64,000 nucleotides of DNA from Plotosus lineatus (taxonomy: Eukaryota > Chordata > Actinopteri > Siluriformes > Plotosidae). A program made the position numbers and the translations under genes. Below, in pieces: positions 9,413 to 21,223 of the stretch (its first letter is position 1; each line of letters opens with the position of its first letter). A model generated the notes under the pieces. The model made no database searches. It was not told the origin of the DNA and was given only the letters and a program-made list of their open reading frames with translations. The stretch lies in the NCBI GenBank assembly GCA_024760905.1, contig CM045733.1:33441001-33505000 (forward strand), given 5' to 3'.

Positions 9413-10289
9413 ACGCACCCCTACGTCCTCGCCAGTTTCAGCCAGGTCTTGTACAGCAAGCACTAACTGGGAAAGCATAAATACTATAATGTTCTTCTTC
9501 CAAGACAAGTGAAGCCAGTAGTTTTTGGAAAATACTGTCCATGCTTTTCTACATCCATGAGATCCCAGATGTACAAGATTGCCAAATGCAGGGGAAAAGC
9601 GTATGCCACACCTCCCAAACAAAACATAGGACCACCTTTGCTGTCTTGGTCTTTAGGATACTAATTTAATTTGCAATCTCCTGGCAACAAGGTAAACACG
9701 TTTGGCAACATTGATAAGTTAAGGGCATCAAAAAGGATAGGTGGTCTGTGTTAAATCCCTTTTACAAACAGCCAGTGGTTTTTTTTTCATGAATTTTGAA
9801 GTGCAACAACTGAAGAGACTGGTTTGGATCAGATGGATTTGAAAGTTGTATGGTTTTGTTTTGATATAAAATGTGGTGAACTCTGGGGAAGAAGGATAGG
9901 TAAGGTGCATCAGGTCTGGCAAAATACTTGTATGATATTGGTGTGACATTTGGCTGATATGGTGTAATAGCTGTCATAAAATTATATAACTCACATATGC
10001 AGGACTTTAAATTAAGCCAGTGGCCGACAGGATTTCCATCCACTAGAGTCCCATAAATCTGCCCATAAATCTACATATTCCTACATGCAATGTGTCTGTC
10101 ATCATCGTATTAAAACTCATTAAAAATAGCAGCACTCTCGTACGTCGCTTCTGAGGAGAGCGCTATTGAAAGGAAATGTCATATCCAGGCGTAGCCATGG
10201 GAACCCTGTACCCAAGTAACGTGATGTGATGTCATTGATAATGTCATGAATTCCTGTACCTGTGGAAGAAAATAATACAACTGCTTATA
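9412..10289. other. Apparently unique non-coding sequence
   Basis: No coding exon, RNA gene or repeat was recognised here. Confidence 0.45.
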
Positions 10290-10634
10290 CATTCGTTTTT
10301 TGAACCTCTTAATCCTAATTAGGGTCTCAAGGAGGTTCGCGCTCCTTTCAGCTGACTCTGGGCGAGGGGCAGGCTACCCTGAACTGTTCGACAGACCCTC
10401 ACATAGCTGACACTTGCACAACCATTCATGCCGACACTCACACTCAGGGAGAGAGAGTTGGAACAGCCAATTAGCCAACAGTGCATGTTTTTGGACTGTG
10501 GGAAGAAACTGGAGTACCCAGGGGAAACTTACGCAAACACACATACAAACTCCATACAGAAAAGCTCAGACTGGAAATCAGGCCTTCTTTCTGTAAGGCA
10601 GACAATCAAACCATTACGCCACAATGCCGCCTTA
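10290..10634 (-). mobile_element. SINE-B copy, degenerate full length
   Basis: Minus-strand tRNA-derived SINE. The head lies at the high-coordinate end (GGCATTGTGGCGTAATGG), followed by a central block with TCCACAGTCCAAAAACATGC and a tail ending GGATTAAGAGGTTC. It matches the plus-strand copy at 52577-52893 throughout but is older, with many substitutions. Confidence 0.8.
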
Positions 10635-10920
10635 CAACTTCTTAATTAAAATGTATTCAAATTAACATTATTTGTTTTGGTCTTTTCTTCTGACACTTCA
10701 TGCAAAGTTCTAGCAATAAGAGTAGAATATAGGAGCTATAATGATACAACAGGAGAAAGTTTCAGGAGTAAGAAGGACACCTTATTCTCTGTAGCCAGCT
10801 GGTGGCTAACTGTCGTATTAGCATAGCTTACTTGCTAAGACTTGTTAAATCAAACTTTTTCCATGTTTGTGGCTTTTCTATACACCCAGCTGGACTTAAT
10901 GCATCATAAAAAATGAAATA

Positions 10921-11221
10921 CAGTCGGCCCCCTACTTACGAAATCAATCCATTCCAGAGCGGTTTTTCGTAAGTAGGGGGCGCATTTTATATGTTAAACG
11001 CCTGATTCGTTCCAAGGCTCCCCCATAAACCCTTTAAAATGATCAAAGTAAACCAATTTTGGATGAAATATGTGTTAAAGTAAAATAAAATTATTTATTA
11101 AACCAATTAAACATTTCATTAACATATTAAACCATTTTATTGATATATTTATTAATTAAACCATTATTAAACATTTTTCATTAACACACACACACACACC
11201 TGTCTCTCTCTTTCTCTCTCA

Positions 11222-11257
<36 letters not shown>

Positions 11258-11542
11258 GACACACACAATACAATACGCATTAAATGTGTATTTACACATT
11301 AAATGTTTATTGTGGAGCTGCGGGCCATGCCCATGAGCAGGACCTCATTTTAAGACGTGGAATTCAAAGCACATTCCCTGCTTGACAGATCAGAGGTCCA
11401 AACTCAACTTTAACTTGATTCCTTGAGGGATCGGAGGTCCACATTTATTAAACATTTACTTAATTAAACAACTTAAAAAACTAAACTAAAAACTAAAGAG
11501 TTAAGCCTCCTTCTGTCTCTATCTTTCTCACACACACACACA

Positions 11543-11596
<54 letters not shown>

Positions 11597-12159
11597 AAAC
11601 TCGGGCCATGCCCACACTCAATGCACAGCTGACGGAACAATTCTATTTAAATGTTTAAATGAATAGAATGTTTTATTTAAAGCGGAATTACAGTACTTCT
11701 TTGAAAGATCAGAGGTCCTCATTCAATATGAACTTGCTTCCGTGCGAGATCGGAGATCTTCTCCCACGGAGCACTCTGTTTTAATATTGTGCCAAAATAA
11801 TCACCTCCGTCACTGTATTTCTGCTTTAAGGTCTCCTTCTGGTTAAATATCGTCCCAATTGTAGAGGGCTTTCGGCGATAACGAAATATAACACTGCAGG
11901 ATCAATCTCAAAACAAGCCAACAGTCAACTCTCCTTTACGCATGTGATAAACAGGAAGTATGGTACAGGAAGTATGGGTCACGTTCACTGCGGCATCCTT
12001 CCTAGCCAATGCGAGGCCAGCGGGGCGGGATGTAGGGAGACAGCCAATGAGAGAGCAACTCGCGCATCGTGTGAAATTTTGATTGGCGCGTTTGAATTTT
12101 GATTGGCGCAACTGGCGCTTTTTGTAAGAGGAGGTTGTTTAGTAAGTAGGGGCTGACTG
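10921..12159. mobile_element. 1.24-kb TIR element (Tigger-like, family M3)
   Basis: The ends CAGTCGGCCCCCTACTTACG and (inverted) CAGTCAGCCCCTACTTACTA are flanked by TA on both sides, as expected for TcMar/Tigger transposons. The interior has no transposase frame. It contains two (CA)n/(CT)n tracts (11190-11262, 11528-11592) and three diverged repeats of a GATCRGAGGTCC-type block followed by similar sequence. It is a non-autonomous element. The 1.24-kb length may reflect growth by internal duplication and microsatellite expansion. Confidence 0.8.
11190..11592. repeat. Interrupted (CA)n/(CT)n tracts inside element M3
   Basis: Two CA-rich arrays and a CT-rich array separated by unique M3 sequence. 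Confidence 0.9.
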
Positions 12160-12239
12160 TACTGGATATTTAACTCTTTAGAATGAGTTCTTGCATCACA
12201 CAACCTGAGTTTGTGTCTTGGGTTGCATTAATAAATTAT

Positions 12240-13880
12240 GTTTAATATGGGGAATCTTGTCTAACCTCGTCTGTCAGCCTGCCCATCACCATAGCAAACA
12301 AGAAGGGGCTCAGAGCTGACCCTTGATGCAGTCCCACCTCCACCTTGAACTCTTCTGTCACACCAACAGCACACCTCACCACTGTCTTACAGCTCTCATA
12401 CATGTCCTGCAACACTCTAACATACTTCTCTGCCACTCCAGACTTCCTCATTAAATACCATAGTTCCTCTCTCGGCACCCTGGCCTATGCTTTCTCCAGA
12501 TCCAAAAAGGCACAATGCAGCTCCCTCTGGCCTTGTCTGTACTTCTCGATTAACATCCTCAAAGCAAACACTGCCTCTGTGGTGCTCTTTCTCATCATGA
12601 AACCAAACTGTTGTTCACAAATGCTGACCTCTGCCTTAGTCTAGCTTCCACTATTCTTTCCCATAACTTTATCGTATAGCTCATCAACTCTGTAGTTGCC
12701 ACAACTCTGCACAACTCCCTTGTTCTTAAAAATGGGCACAATCACACTTCTCCTCCATTCCTCCGGCATCCTCTCACTCTCTAAGACCTTGTTGAAAGTT
12801 TTTGCCAGAAAATCTACTGCTACCTCTCCTAGACAATTCCAAACCTTTACAAGTATGTCATCAGGACCAACTGCCTTTCCACTCTTCATCCTCTTCAATG
12901 CCTTCCTCACTTCACCCTTACTAATCTCTGCTACTTCCTGGTCCTCAACAGTCACCTCTTCTACTCTTTTTCTCTCTCATTTTCCGCATTCATCAGCTCT
13001 TCAAAGTACTCTTTCCATCTTCCCAGCACACTCCTGTCATCAGTCAATACATTTCCCACCCTGTCCTTAATCATTCGAACTTGCTGCACATCTTTCCGAT
13101 CTCTATTTCTCTGCTATGCCAACCTGTCTAAATCATTTTCTCCCTCCTTTCTTTCCAACCTAGCACAGAAGTCATCATACGTCCTCTGTTTGGCCTTTGA
13201 CACCGCTACCTTTGTCTTACGCTGTGTCTCCCTGTACTCCAGTTTACTCTCTTCAGTCCTCTCTATGTCCCATTTCTTCTTAGCTAACCTCTTCTTTTGT
13301 ACACACTTCTGCACTTCCTATTCCACCACCAAGTCTCCTTATCTACTGTCCTTCCAAAGGACACACCAAGTACTCTCCTACCTCTCTCCCTGATCACATT
13401 ATCTGTAGTTGTCCAGTCATCTGAAAGCATTTCCTGACCACCCAAAACTTGTTTCAACTCCTTCTTGAAGACAACACGACCCTCTTCCTTTTTCAGCTTC
13501 CATCACTTTGTCTTTTGCTCTGCCTTTGCCTTCTTCACCTTTCTTACCAGCACACCACAATCCTATGCTGTTTGGCAACACTCTCACCCACTACTACTTT
13601 GCAGTCACTGACTTCCTTCAAATTGCATCTCCTACACAAGATGTAGTCTACCTGTATGCTCCTACCTCTGCTTTTATAAGTCACCCTATGCTCCTGTCTC
13701 TTCTGGAAGAAAGTATTCACCACAGCCATTTCCATCCTTTTTGCAAAATCTATCAACATCTGTCCTTCTGTGCTCCTGTCCTAGAGACCAAACCAGCCCA
13801 ATCATTTCCTCGTCCCCTCTGTTGCCTGCACCAACATGTCTATTGAAGTCTGCACCAATGACCACTCTTTCACCTCTGTC
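12240..13880 (-). mobile_element. RTE-clade LINE fragment: end of endonuclease to RT
   Basis: Read right to left, the minus strand encodes the endonuclease C-terminus (IQVDYILCRRCNLKEV), the basic linker, the RT entry (MKSGKAVGPDDILVKVW) and the RT block VGLHQGSALSPFLFA. The sequence stops before the FADD motif. Multiple frameshifts separate the pieces, so this is a both-end-truncated pseudogene. Its high-coordinate end abuts a piggyBac remnant. Confidence 0.9.
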
Positions 13881-14106
13881 AATAAATCTCTGAATGTAAC
13901 TGGAAATGAGATGGAGCAGTGGTTTGGGCTTGTTTGTTTCTTTTCAATTGTTTGATTTCCAAATGCACTGGAGTAGAAAATTATATCCATTATATGATAT
14001 TGCCGGCGATGTGATGAGCAAAGATAGGTTTGAAGCAATATAGAGTAATTTTCACCTTGTGAATAACGCATCACTAAATGAATCATGATCCGATAAATTT
14101 TGCAAA

Positions 14107-14487
14107 GTGCGACCTATGATTGATCATCTCCGAAGGAAGTTTCATGCCCTCCCTAAAATTCAAAACGTCTGCGTGGATGAACAGTTGGTTCCTTTCAAGG
14201 GAGGGTCATCTGCTAAGCAGTACATTTCGAACAAACCAAAGAAATGGGGATTCAAACTTTTTGTTCTTGTAGACGAAAAAGGAATGATGTACGATTTCAT
14301 CCCCTACAGTGGAAAGATAGAGCCTGTTGAGGATCCTGACGTACCTGATCTCAAAGCAAGTGCCAATTCTGTTTTGCATCTCGCTCAAACCATCCCTCCA
14401 AATGTCAATCATCTCTTATTCTTCGACAACTGGTTCACATCCCTTCCTCAGATGGACCATCTTGCTGGTCATGGAATATTTTTCTGA
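14107..14487 (+). pseudogene. piggyBac transposase fragment (central catalytic region)
   Basis: A 126-residue frame contains CVDEQLVPFKGG, KKWGFKLFVL and FFDNWFTSLP. These are piggyBac DDD/DDE-family motifs that include the first two catalytic aspartates. A further recognisable stretch (MSKDRFEAI ... NFHLVNN) lies upstream from about 13990, interrupted by a stop. The frame terminates after GHGIFF, so the third aspartate and the C-terminal cysteine-rich domain are missing. Family length is usually over 500 residues. Confidence 0.85.
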
Positions 14488-14905
14488 ACCGTGAACACCC
14501 TTATTTTCAGACCAAAGGATTTTTTATACGTTTTTATCTCAACATGATCCATTTTATTTTACATACATTTATAAGTACCATTTGTGCCAGTATTTCTATG
14601 CTAAAATAGTCTTATAAGGCTTGTTTTATACCGCTATTTTTGAAAAAGATAATTTTTTTCAAGGTTTGTGATATATATATAGTGATACGTTATTGATAAT
14701 GCAATAAAGGATATATGATTAAAAAAATCTTTTACTTTTCACTTTATATAATTTGTACATTTCCTATGGATGTGACGAGTTCGTCGCCCATTATTATTAA
14801 TATTTATTCAAGCTTTCCAACTGAATGTGACGAATTCATCATGTATTATTATTTTTTATAATTAATGCAAAATTCATATTTTCAGTACATATTATCTTTA
14901 ACCAG

Positions 14906-15243
14906 AGCAGTGGCGGTCTAGTGGTATAGGGCGCTAGATCGCTGATCCAAAGGTTGGGGGTTCGAGTCTCACTCTCCACAAGGTTGTCACTGTCCCCCCC
15001 AGCTAACTGGGTTATCAAAGACCGGCCATGTCTCCCGCTGTCTACGGTGTGAGGCATGTAAAAGAACCATTGCTGACTTTCGTAAAGAATAGGCTGCAAA
15101 GCCGTCGGCGTGTTTCCGCCCTGCGGTGGCCTGGTGAGCTGTCCAGGGTGTACTCTGCCCTTGCCCGAAGTTGGCTGGGATGGCTACCAGCCTCCCCGCG
15201 ACCCAAATTAGGATTAAGCGGTTACAGAAAATGAACTGAACTG
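14906..15243 (+). mobile_element. SINE-A head with SINE-B-type tail
   Basis: A plus-strand copy inserted in the piggyBac right end, flanked by perfect 15-bp duplications ATTATCTTTAACCAG (14891-14905 and 15244-15258). After the body (GTCGGCGTGTTTCCGCCC) the sequence switches to GGTGGCCTGGTGAGCTGTCC ... GGATTAAGCGGTTACAG instead of the RTE-like tail. Confidence 0.9.
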
Positions 15244-15687
15244 ATTATCTTTAACCAGCTTACCTAAGTCCCAAAAAAAGCATGAATTATTATTTTTTTA
15301 CTGCTAGAAAATAATTCAGGTGTAAAGGGTTAATGGTTAGCAGTGTGCTCACAAGTGTACCTAAAAAATAGCTTTCCCTTAGCATGCTGGATCAACATTA
15401 TAGTCAAACATTCATACTAATATATTGCTGTCATAGTTTCATCCTAAAGAGAACTGGGACATGCAGTGATGAAGATCATGTTTTTTTCCCACTACAACCT
15501 ACAAATTTAATCCATAGAGCTAAATATTAAATGTGAAGCAATTTTTTTCATTGAATAAAATCACAGTATTGAGAAAATTGCCAGTTTATTATTTTTTATC
15601 TGTTTTTCGATACATTATCAGCACTGAGAGACAGAAGTGGATTTTTCATCTCATTCACTGAAATGTTCCTGTGCCAATCTCATAACA

Positions 15688-16027
15688 TTCATTCATTCAT
15701 TTTCAGTAACCGCGTAATCCTAATTAGGGTCACGGGGAGGCTGGGGCCCATCCCACCCAACTCCGGGCGAGAGCAGAGTACACCCTGGACAGCTCGCCAG
15801 GCCATCGCAGGGCAGAAATACACTGACGGCTTTGCAACTACTCTTGACGAAAGTCAACAATGGTTCTTTTCCATGAACCTCTCACCACAGACAGTGAGAG
15901 ACATGGTCGGCCTATGATATCCCGATTAGCTGCACTGGGGGGACAGTGACAACCTGTTGAGGGTGGAGCTTGACCCCCAACTTTAGGATCAGTGATCCAG
16001 CACCTTTACCATTAGGCCACAACTGCC
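15688..16027 (-). mobile_element. SINE-A head with SINE-B-type tail
   Basis: Minus-strand copy. The low-coordinate end is the CATTTTCAGTAACCGCGTAA tail followed by the SINE-A body and a degenerate head. It has the same junction between body and tail as the copy at 14906. Confidence 0.85.
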
Positions 16028-17100
16028 GTCTCAACCCTAATTTCATGACAAGAAAAAATATACCAGTAAATCTATATCAATCCCAGGACTGAATAAAAAG
16101 CAATCCTGTCTCATCCGATGAATTACTCACTCAGTAATTTGCCTAAGAGCTTTATTCTGTGGTTACAGGAAGGATGGCACCTAAGGCAGCTGACACTGGG
16201 ATTACACAGGATACACCATGAACAGAGTGCCAGACCATTCACATTTACAACTAGGAGCAAGTTAGAACAGCCAGTAGCCTAATGTGCACATCTTATGACT
16301 GATGTGTGCCAATTCTTCATGATGGATCCTCAATTTGGCTTCTTATTCTGTGTCATTTCTTTAAATTTGGTCATGAGTCATGAGGGTATTTATTAAGGAC
16401 AGAGGTTCCTGCTACCTTGAGTGGTCCTCCTTCGACTCAAAAACATTTTGAAAGCCCTGCATATGTATATAAGAAAGTCCTGTGGGTTTAATATAGGACA
16501 GTGTTTGAAAATCATATGATTCTGAGCACATCAGATGACCTAAAATATATAAAATTCACATGTCTTGTAACACAGCCATCAATCTTTTTAAGGCATCACA
16601 CAACAGATCTAGAAAATTATCCTAATGTAAACCTGCTGTGTGATGCATATAACAGAGGCTTTACACTTCAGCAGTATGAGTAGATGGAACTGGCTGGTTT
16701 CACATGTCACATGGAAACGCCATGGATTTGCATTCACCCTCTGTGGTAAGTAAGTATAACGGAAAGAGCTGAGTGATGGATAAGAACTAGGAGATGACCG
16801 ATTTGAGGTAAAAAATAGTAAGAAAATGGCAAGTACTAAATGTGCAGTAACTGGAGTCATTAGATGAAGTGTAGATGATACAATTTACCAGAGATTTGTA
16901 CGGAGTCTTCCCTAGTATTCCAAAATAAAATTGATTGGAGGTTTTGAAATTGAAGAGCCTGACGAAAACATATTTACCACAAATTGCATTTTCTTTTACA
17001 TTAAAGATTTCGAGCGTTGCTTTGAAAGTTTCATTAATGTTGGCATGACGATGTGCAAATGTCATTTCTAACCTTTAATATTCATGCAATGTCATTCTCC
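16028..17100. other. Non-coding sequence with no recognised feature
   Basis: AT-rich and without repeat homology to the rest of the window. The part at 16130-16330 has a worn SINE-like look (CACATTTACAACTAGGAGC) but is too diverged to call. Confidence 0.4.
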
Positions 17101-17104
17101 CTGA

Positions 17105-17250
17105 GATTTCCTTTCGGCTTTTTCCCACTTTCAGGGGTCGCCACAGCGAATGATTCGCACGTTTGATTTGGTGTAGGTTTTTACGTCGGCTGCCCTTCCT
17201 GACACAACCCTTTAGCAAGGGGCAGAAACACGCTAACAGCTCCCAGCAAC
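17105..17250 (-). mobile_element. SINE-A 3' end with RTE-type tail, 5'-truncated
   Basis: It contains the RTE-like tail (TTTCAGGGGTCGCCACAGCG on the plus strand) and the RTE 5'-UTR-like segment. It stops shortly after AAACACGCTAACAGC, so body and tRNA-like head are missing. Confidence 0.8.
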
Positions 17251-17838
17251 ATGAACACAAACTGCCTGAATTGGTCTCCTAATTTCACATGCTAATTTAC
17301 ACCCAGTTAAGATTAAGTAAATCAGGGCCTTTGTGTATGTGCCATACACCTTGTAGCCATGATGTGTAGTCTGACACCGCTCTCCAATTCCCAGGTTTCT
17401 ATCTCTAGATTTATTATCTATTGTGTAATTTCTAGGTTATTAAAATCATTCATTCATTTCTTTTCTAAACGATTTAATGCTAATAGGGTGACAGGGAGGC
17501 GGGAGCTAATCTCAGTCAAATCTGGATGAAAGTGGGATACCTGAACAGCTTATCAGTTCATCACAAGGCCAGCACACACAACCATTTACTGTTGAGTTCA
17601 AAATAATAGCAGTAAGATAGCACTAACCTGATCAGTCACTGTTTTGATAGTAATAATATTTCTACATGGCAAATAATTTACTAGCAGGTGTAGTAGAGTA
17701 ATTGAAATCCACCAAACCCAACAGTCATCACATACATGCTGCAGATTCTGTGTAATTGAATCACTAATTGAAAGGGGCATGTTCAAAATAGTAGCAGTGT
17801 GGAGTTCAATTAGTGATGTCATGCATTCTTTGAAAAAC

Positions 17839-18166
17839 TTTTTTTTTCAGGGGTCGCCACAGCGAATCATCTGATTCACACATTTGATTTGGCATAGGTT
17901 TTTACGTCGGATGCCCTTCCTGACACAACCATTTAGCAAGGGACAGAAAAACGCTGATGGCTTTGCAGCTACTCTTTACAAAAGTCAGCAATGGTTCTTT
18001 TATATGAACCTCTCACCATAGACAGTGAGAGACATGGCCGGCCTTTGATCACCCAGCTAGCTGCACCGGGGGAACAATGACAACCTCGTGGAGAGTGGAA
18101 CTTGAATCCTCAACCTTAGGATCAGCGATCCAGTGCCCTTTACCACCAGGCCACCACTGCTACATT
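17839..18166 (-). mobile_element. SINE-A copy with RTE-type tail, nested in Tc1-like element
   Basis: Flanked by perfect 15-bp duplications CATTCTTTGAAAAAC (17824-17838 and 18167-18181). The tail carries the RTE-like GTCGCCACAGCGAATC sequence next to a T-run, and the tRNA-like head is at the high-coordinate end. Confidence 0.92.
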
Positions 18167-18249
18167 CATTCTTTGAAAAACAGGTGCCAATTATTGCCTT
18201 TATTTAAGGAAGGTGGGCATCAACATTTATGTTGTACATGCTGGTTATA

Positions 18250-19220
18250 GAACATTTCTCTCTGAAATTCTGAGGAAAATGAGTCTTCCAGACATTGTTC
18301 AGAAGAACAGCATATCTTGATTAAAAAGTTGATTGGAGAGGGGAAAATATATAAAGAAGTGTAGAAAATTACAAGCTGCTTGGCTAAAATGATCACAAAT
18401 GCTTTATAATGGCAACCAAAACCTAAAACACATGGAAGAAAGTGAAAAAAAAACCACCATTCGAAATGAATCTAAGACGACCCAAAATGGCAAAGACTCA
18501 TCCAACAATGGACTCCAGGAAGATCAAAGAAGGTCTGACGATACCTGGGAGTCCTGTTTCTAATAGAATACGCCTATGTGAAGCCAAGCTATCGGCAAGA
18601 AGCCCCTGAAAAGTCCCACTGTTGAAAAAAAGACGTGCTGAAGAGGTTACAAGTTGCCAAAGAACACATTGAGTGGCCTAAAGAGAAATGTGGCAACATT
18701 TTGTGGACTGATGAAAGTAAGATTGTTCTTTTTGGGTCTAGTGGCCAGAGACAGTTTGTCAGATGACCCCCAAAACTGAAAACACTGAAGCCACAGTCCA
18801 CTGAAGAAAGTGAAACATCGTGGTGCAATCATCATGATATGAGGATGTTTCTCATACTACAGTGTCAGGGATATTTATCACATGACAGGGATCATGGATC
18901 AGTTTTAATACATCAGGATACTTGAAGAGGTTGTGCTGCCTTATGCTGAAGAGGAAATGTCCTTGGAATGGGTGTTCCAACATGACAATGACCCCAAAAA
19001 CACCAGTAAACAATCAACATCTTGGTTCCAGACCAACAAGATTGATGTTTTGGAGCTGCGGCCCGAACCTTAATCCAACATAAAACTTGTGGGGTGACAT
19101 CAAAAGTGCAATTTTTGAGGTAAAACCAAGAAATACAGAAAAACTGTGGAATGTAGTCCAATCATCCTGGGCTGGAAAACTGTTGGCATGTGCCTGAAGT
19201 TGGTTGATTCCATGCAATAC
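18250..19220 (+). pseudogene. Tc1-like transposase pseudogene
   Basis: The plus strand retains Tc1 landmarks in scattered frames: a segment reading [13 protein letters not shown], which holds the first catalytic aspartate, a QHDNDPKNTS-like second site, and a region equivalent to LNPIxxLWG that is disrupted. Many stops and frameshifts are present. No open frame on this strand is long enough to be functional. Confidence 0.75.
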
Positions 19221-20211
19221 AGATTTACAGCAGGTCTTGGAAACAGTGTTTATACAACTAAATATTAGTTCAAGGATTCAAAGGAAAACAAAATCTTACT
19301 TTTTTTCAATTTATACAGTGAATGTTTGAGTTGTAAAGAAGTAAGCAGACACTGCTATTTTTGAACGGTCTAATATTACTTTTCTTCGATTTCTTTAAAG
19401 GAATAACACAAATTTGATATATTTTTCTTGCGTTTTAATTTCAAATTGAATGTGTAGCATTCCCTATGCATGTGTGTATGGAAATAAAAGCTATTAGGTA
19501 TACTGTATTGATCTTTCTTCACTTTTTAAAACACACTGCTATTACAGGATTTTGAACACAGCTGTATAATCCCATTCACACCTGGGGACAATTTGGAACA
19601 GCCATTAAGCTGAATGTGCATATCTTTGGAGCAACACAAGCACAAGAAGTTGCAAATTTCATAAAAATGAAGCATTTGGCTGAGCCCAGGACTTAAAGCC
19701 AAGACCTAATTGCTAAGAGGCAGATCGGATAACCACTGTGCCACCCATTACTAAAATCAGTTAATCCAAAACCAAAAAATGTTTTCCTTGTGCAAACTCA
19801 CTAGTACGTCACCTTGAAGCTGACATTTTGTGTATGAGTTTTTAATTCGTGAATTACTGAAGTCTATGGAAATAGCTAAAAAGTTCACATTGACAATGTG
19901 GCATACTGAAAGGAATTAACATAGAAGTCATATCTACTGAGATACATTCGAATTTATCAATCACTGTACATATAATGAAGACTGTAGTGAAGAGTATGAG
20001 TTTAAGAAACCTGACTCCAATTTTATTACACGTGTTTTTTTTTATGTTTCCAGTGTGTCTCAATACAAGGATATGGGTATTCCCATGCTCCACAAAACAC
20101 AGATACAGGGATCCCTCACTTTCCGTGGTTAATTGGGACCGAGATCCCCCCACGACCACCGAATTCTGCAAAGGAAGATCAACAGCCCCCGAATGACATA
20201 TACGTACATGT

Positions 20212-21223
20212 TAGAGCCTTGCCGGGCCAAGATCACAAGCCCGCGCCCACCCCGCAAATTAGAATTGTGGCCCGCAGCCCGCCCCACACATTTACTCTTG
20301 TAGGTCAGCCAGCCCCGCCCCGCAAGTGAAATTCTAACCTGGCCCACAACCCACCCTACACAAAATATTTCAGCCCACAGCCCGCCCCGCCCCGCAGTGA
20401 GTTTCTAATTCTGAGCCCGCACCCGCCCCGCAGCCCGCACAACACAATTACATATTAACATTCAACCTTTAATTCACTCAAACCATAAAAAGTTACATTA
20501 AAATCAACAATTTTTCGCAACAGCCTAATAATGTATATTTACCTGATACAAAGTGTTCTCTGCATATTCTACTGTATTCTGTAGGATTCCAGTCTTTCAT
20601 ATTTACTGCTGCGACCCACTTGGTTTTTCTCTCCGGGTCAGATGGAAAACGATAAAATGACAGTGCAGGCTTACTCCTCTGTCTATTTGACAACCAACAG
20701 TGCAACACGATATAACCATACTCACGGGTTATTTTGTACCACTCCGGGGAAGTTAGTAACCGACAAACAACATCCAGTTGGGTAATGTTGAACCACTATT
20801 ACTTATTTTAAAATGTTTAGCAATGTTGAATGAGCGAGCGCCGTCCTGATCATGCCGTCCAATATGGCAGATAAACAAAAGTCACATGACCCTGTGACGT
20901 CACGTGCAAAACCTCAATGTGTGAGGCGCTTAAAACCGAAAGTAGTGTACTTGTTGTGGGTTATATGGACTTCCGGTCTTTCAAGTGAGCAAGGGTGCCG
21001 TTGAACTTGTTTAGAACTCAGCCTGCACTGATGTGAATCACCAGCAGAGCAGAGAGTTCTCGTTCTTTTCTGGACAGCCACCATGAATCCGTGACATAGC
21101 CCGCAGCCCGCCCCGCAAAACTTGGATCATTCTCAACCCGCCCCACCCCACATAAGTTTCAAATTGACCCGCCTGCCCCGCAAATTAAAAAGTCTGACTT
21201 TAAATTTGTGCCCACGGGCTCTA
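20212..21223 (-). mobile_element. 1.0-kb DNA transposon carrying a THAP-domain exon
   Basis: The ends TAGAGCC...GGGCTCTA are inverted and are flanked by 8-bp duplications GTACATGT (20204-20211) and GTAGATGT (21224-21231), 7 of 8 identical. Both subterminal regions are packed with GCCCGCCCCGC-like repeats. The 8-bp duplication and subterminal repeats fit hAT or P superfamilies, and the THAP exon points to P-like or a THAP-carrying relative. It is probably an internally deleted, non-autonomous copy. Confidence 0.7.
20543..20708 (-). pseudogene. THAP domain first exon with splice donor
   Basis: The minus strand encodes a start followed by CWLSNR, FYRFPSDPERKTKWV, WNPTEYSRICREHFVSG. These are the C...C-x(n)-C-x2-H spacing, the conserved tryptophan and the FP pair of a THAP zinc finger. 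A GTAAAT donor follows directly after the HFVSG codons at about 20542, as expected for a first exon. Upstream (about 20890-20905) is a CRE-like TGTGACGTCACG. No transposase catalytic exon is in the window. The domain would bind the element's own subterminal DNA in an intact relative. Confidence 0.7.

Larger units (their letters stand above)
13890..15329 (+). mobile_element. piggyBac-type transposon remnant
   Basis: A plus-strand piggyBac transposase fragment is followed by an AT-rich right end finishing TAAAGGG-TTAA at 15330-15333. That matches the piggyBac end pattern (GGG next to a TTAA target). The left end has been lost at the junction with the RTE fragment. A SINE-A copy sits within the right end. 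The element cannot move by itself because the transposase is truncated. Confidence 0.75.
17589..19564 (+). mobile_element. Tc1-like DNA transposon with nested SINE-A
   Basis: The imperfect inverted ends contain GTTCAAAATAATAGCAGT on the left and ACTGCTATTACAGGATTTTG on the right. Both are flanked by TA. The similar GTTCAAAATAGTAGCAGT block recurs at 17780. A degenerate transposase reads on the plus strand at about 18250-19220, and a SINE-A interrupts the left part at 17839-18166. Length without the SINE is about 1.65 kb, normal for Tc1. Confidence 0.85.
17449..19747 (-). mobile_element. SINE-B copy interrupted by a Tc1-like element
   Basis: The tail half lies at 17449-17588 and the head half at 19565-19747, both minus strand. 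Removing the intervening 1.98 kb joins CACACAACCATTTA to TCCCATTCACACC, which restores the SINE-B order seen at 10290 and 55352. The Tc1-like element therefore inserted at a TA inside this SINE. Confidence 0.8.
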
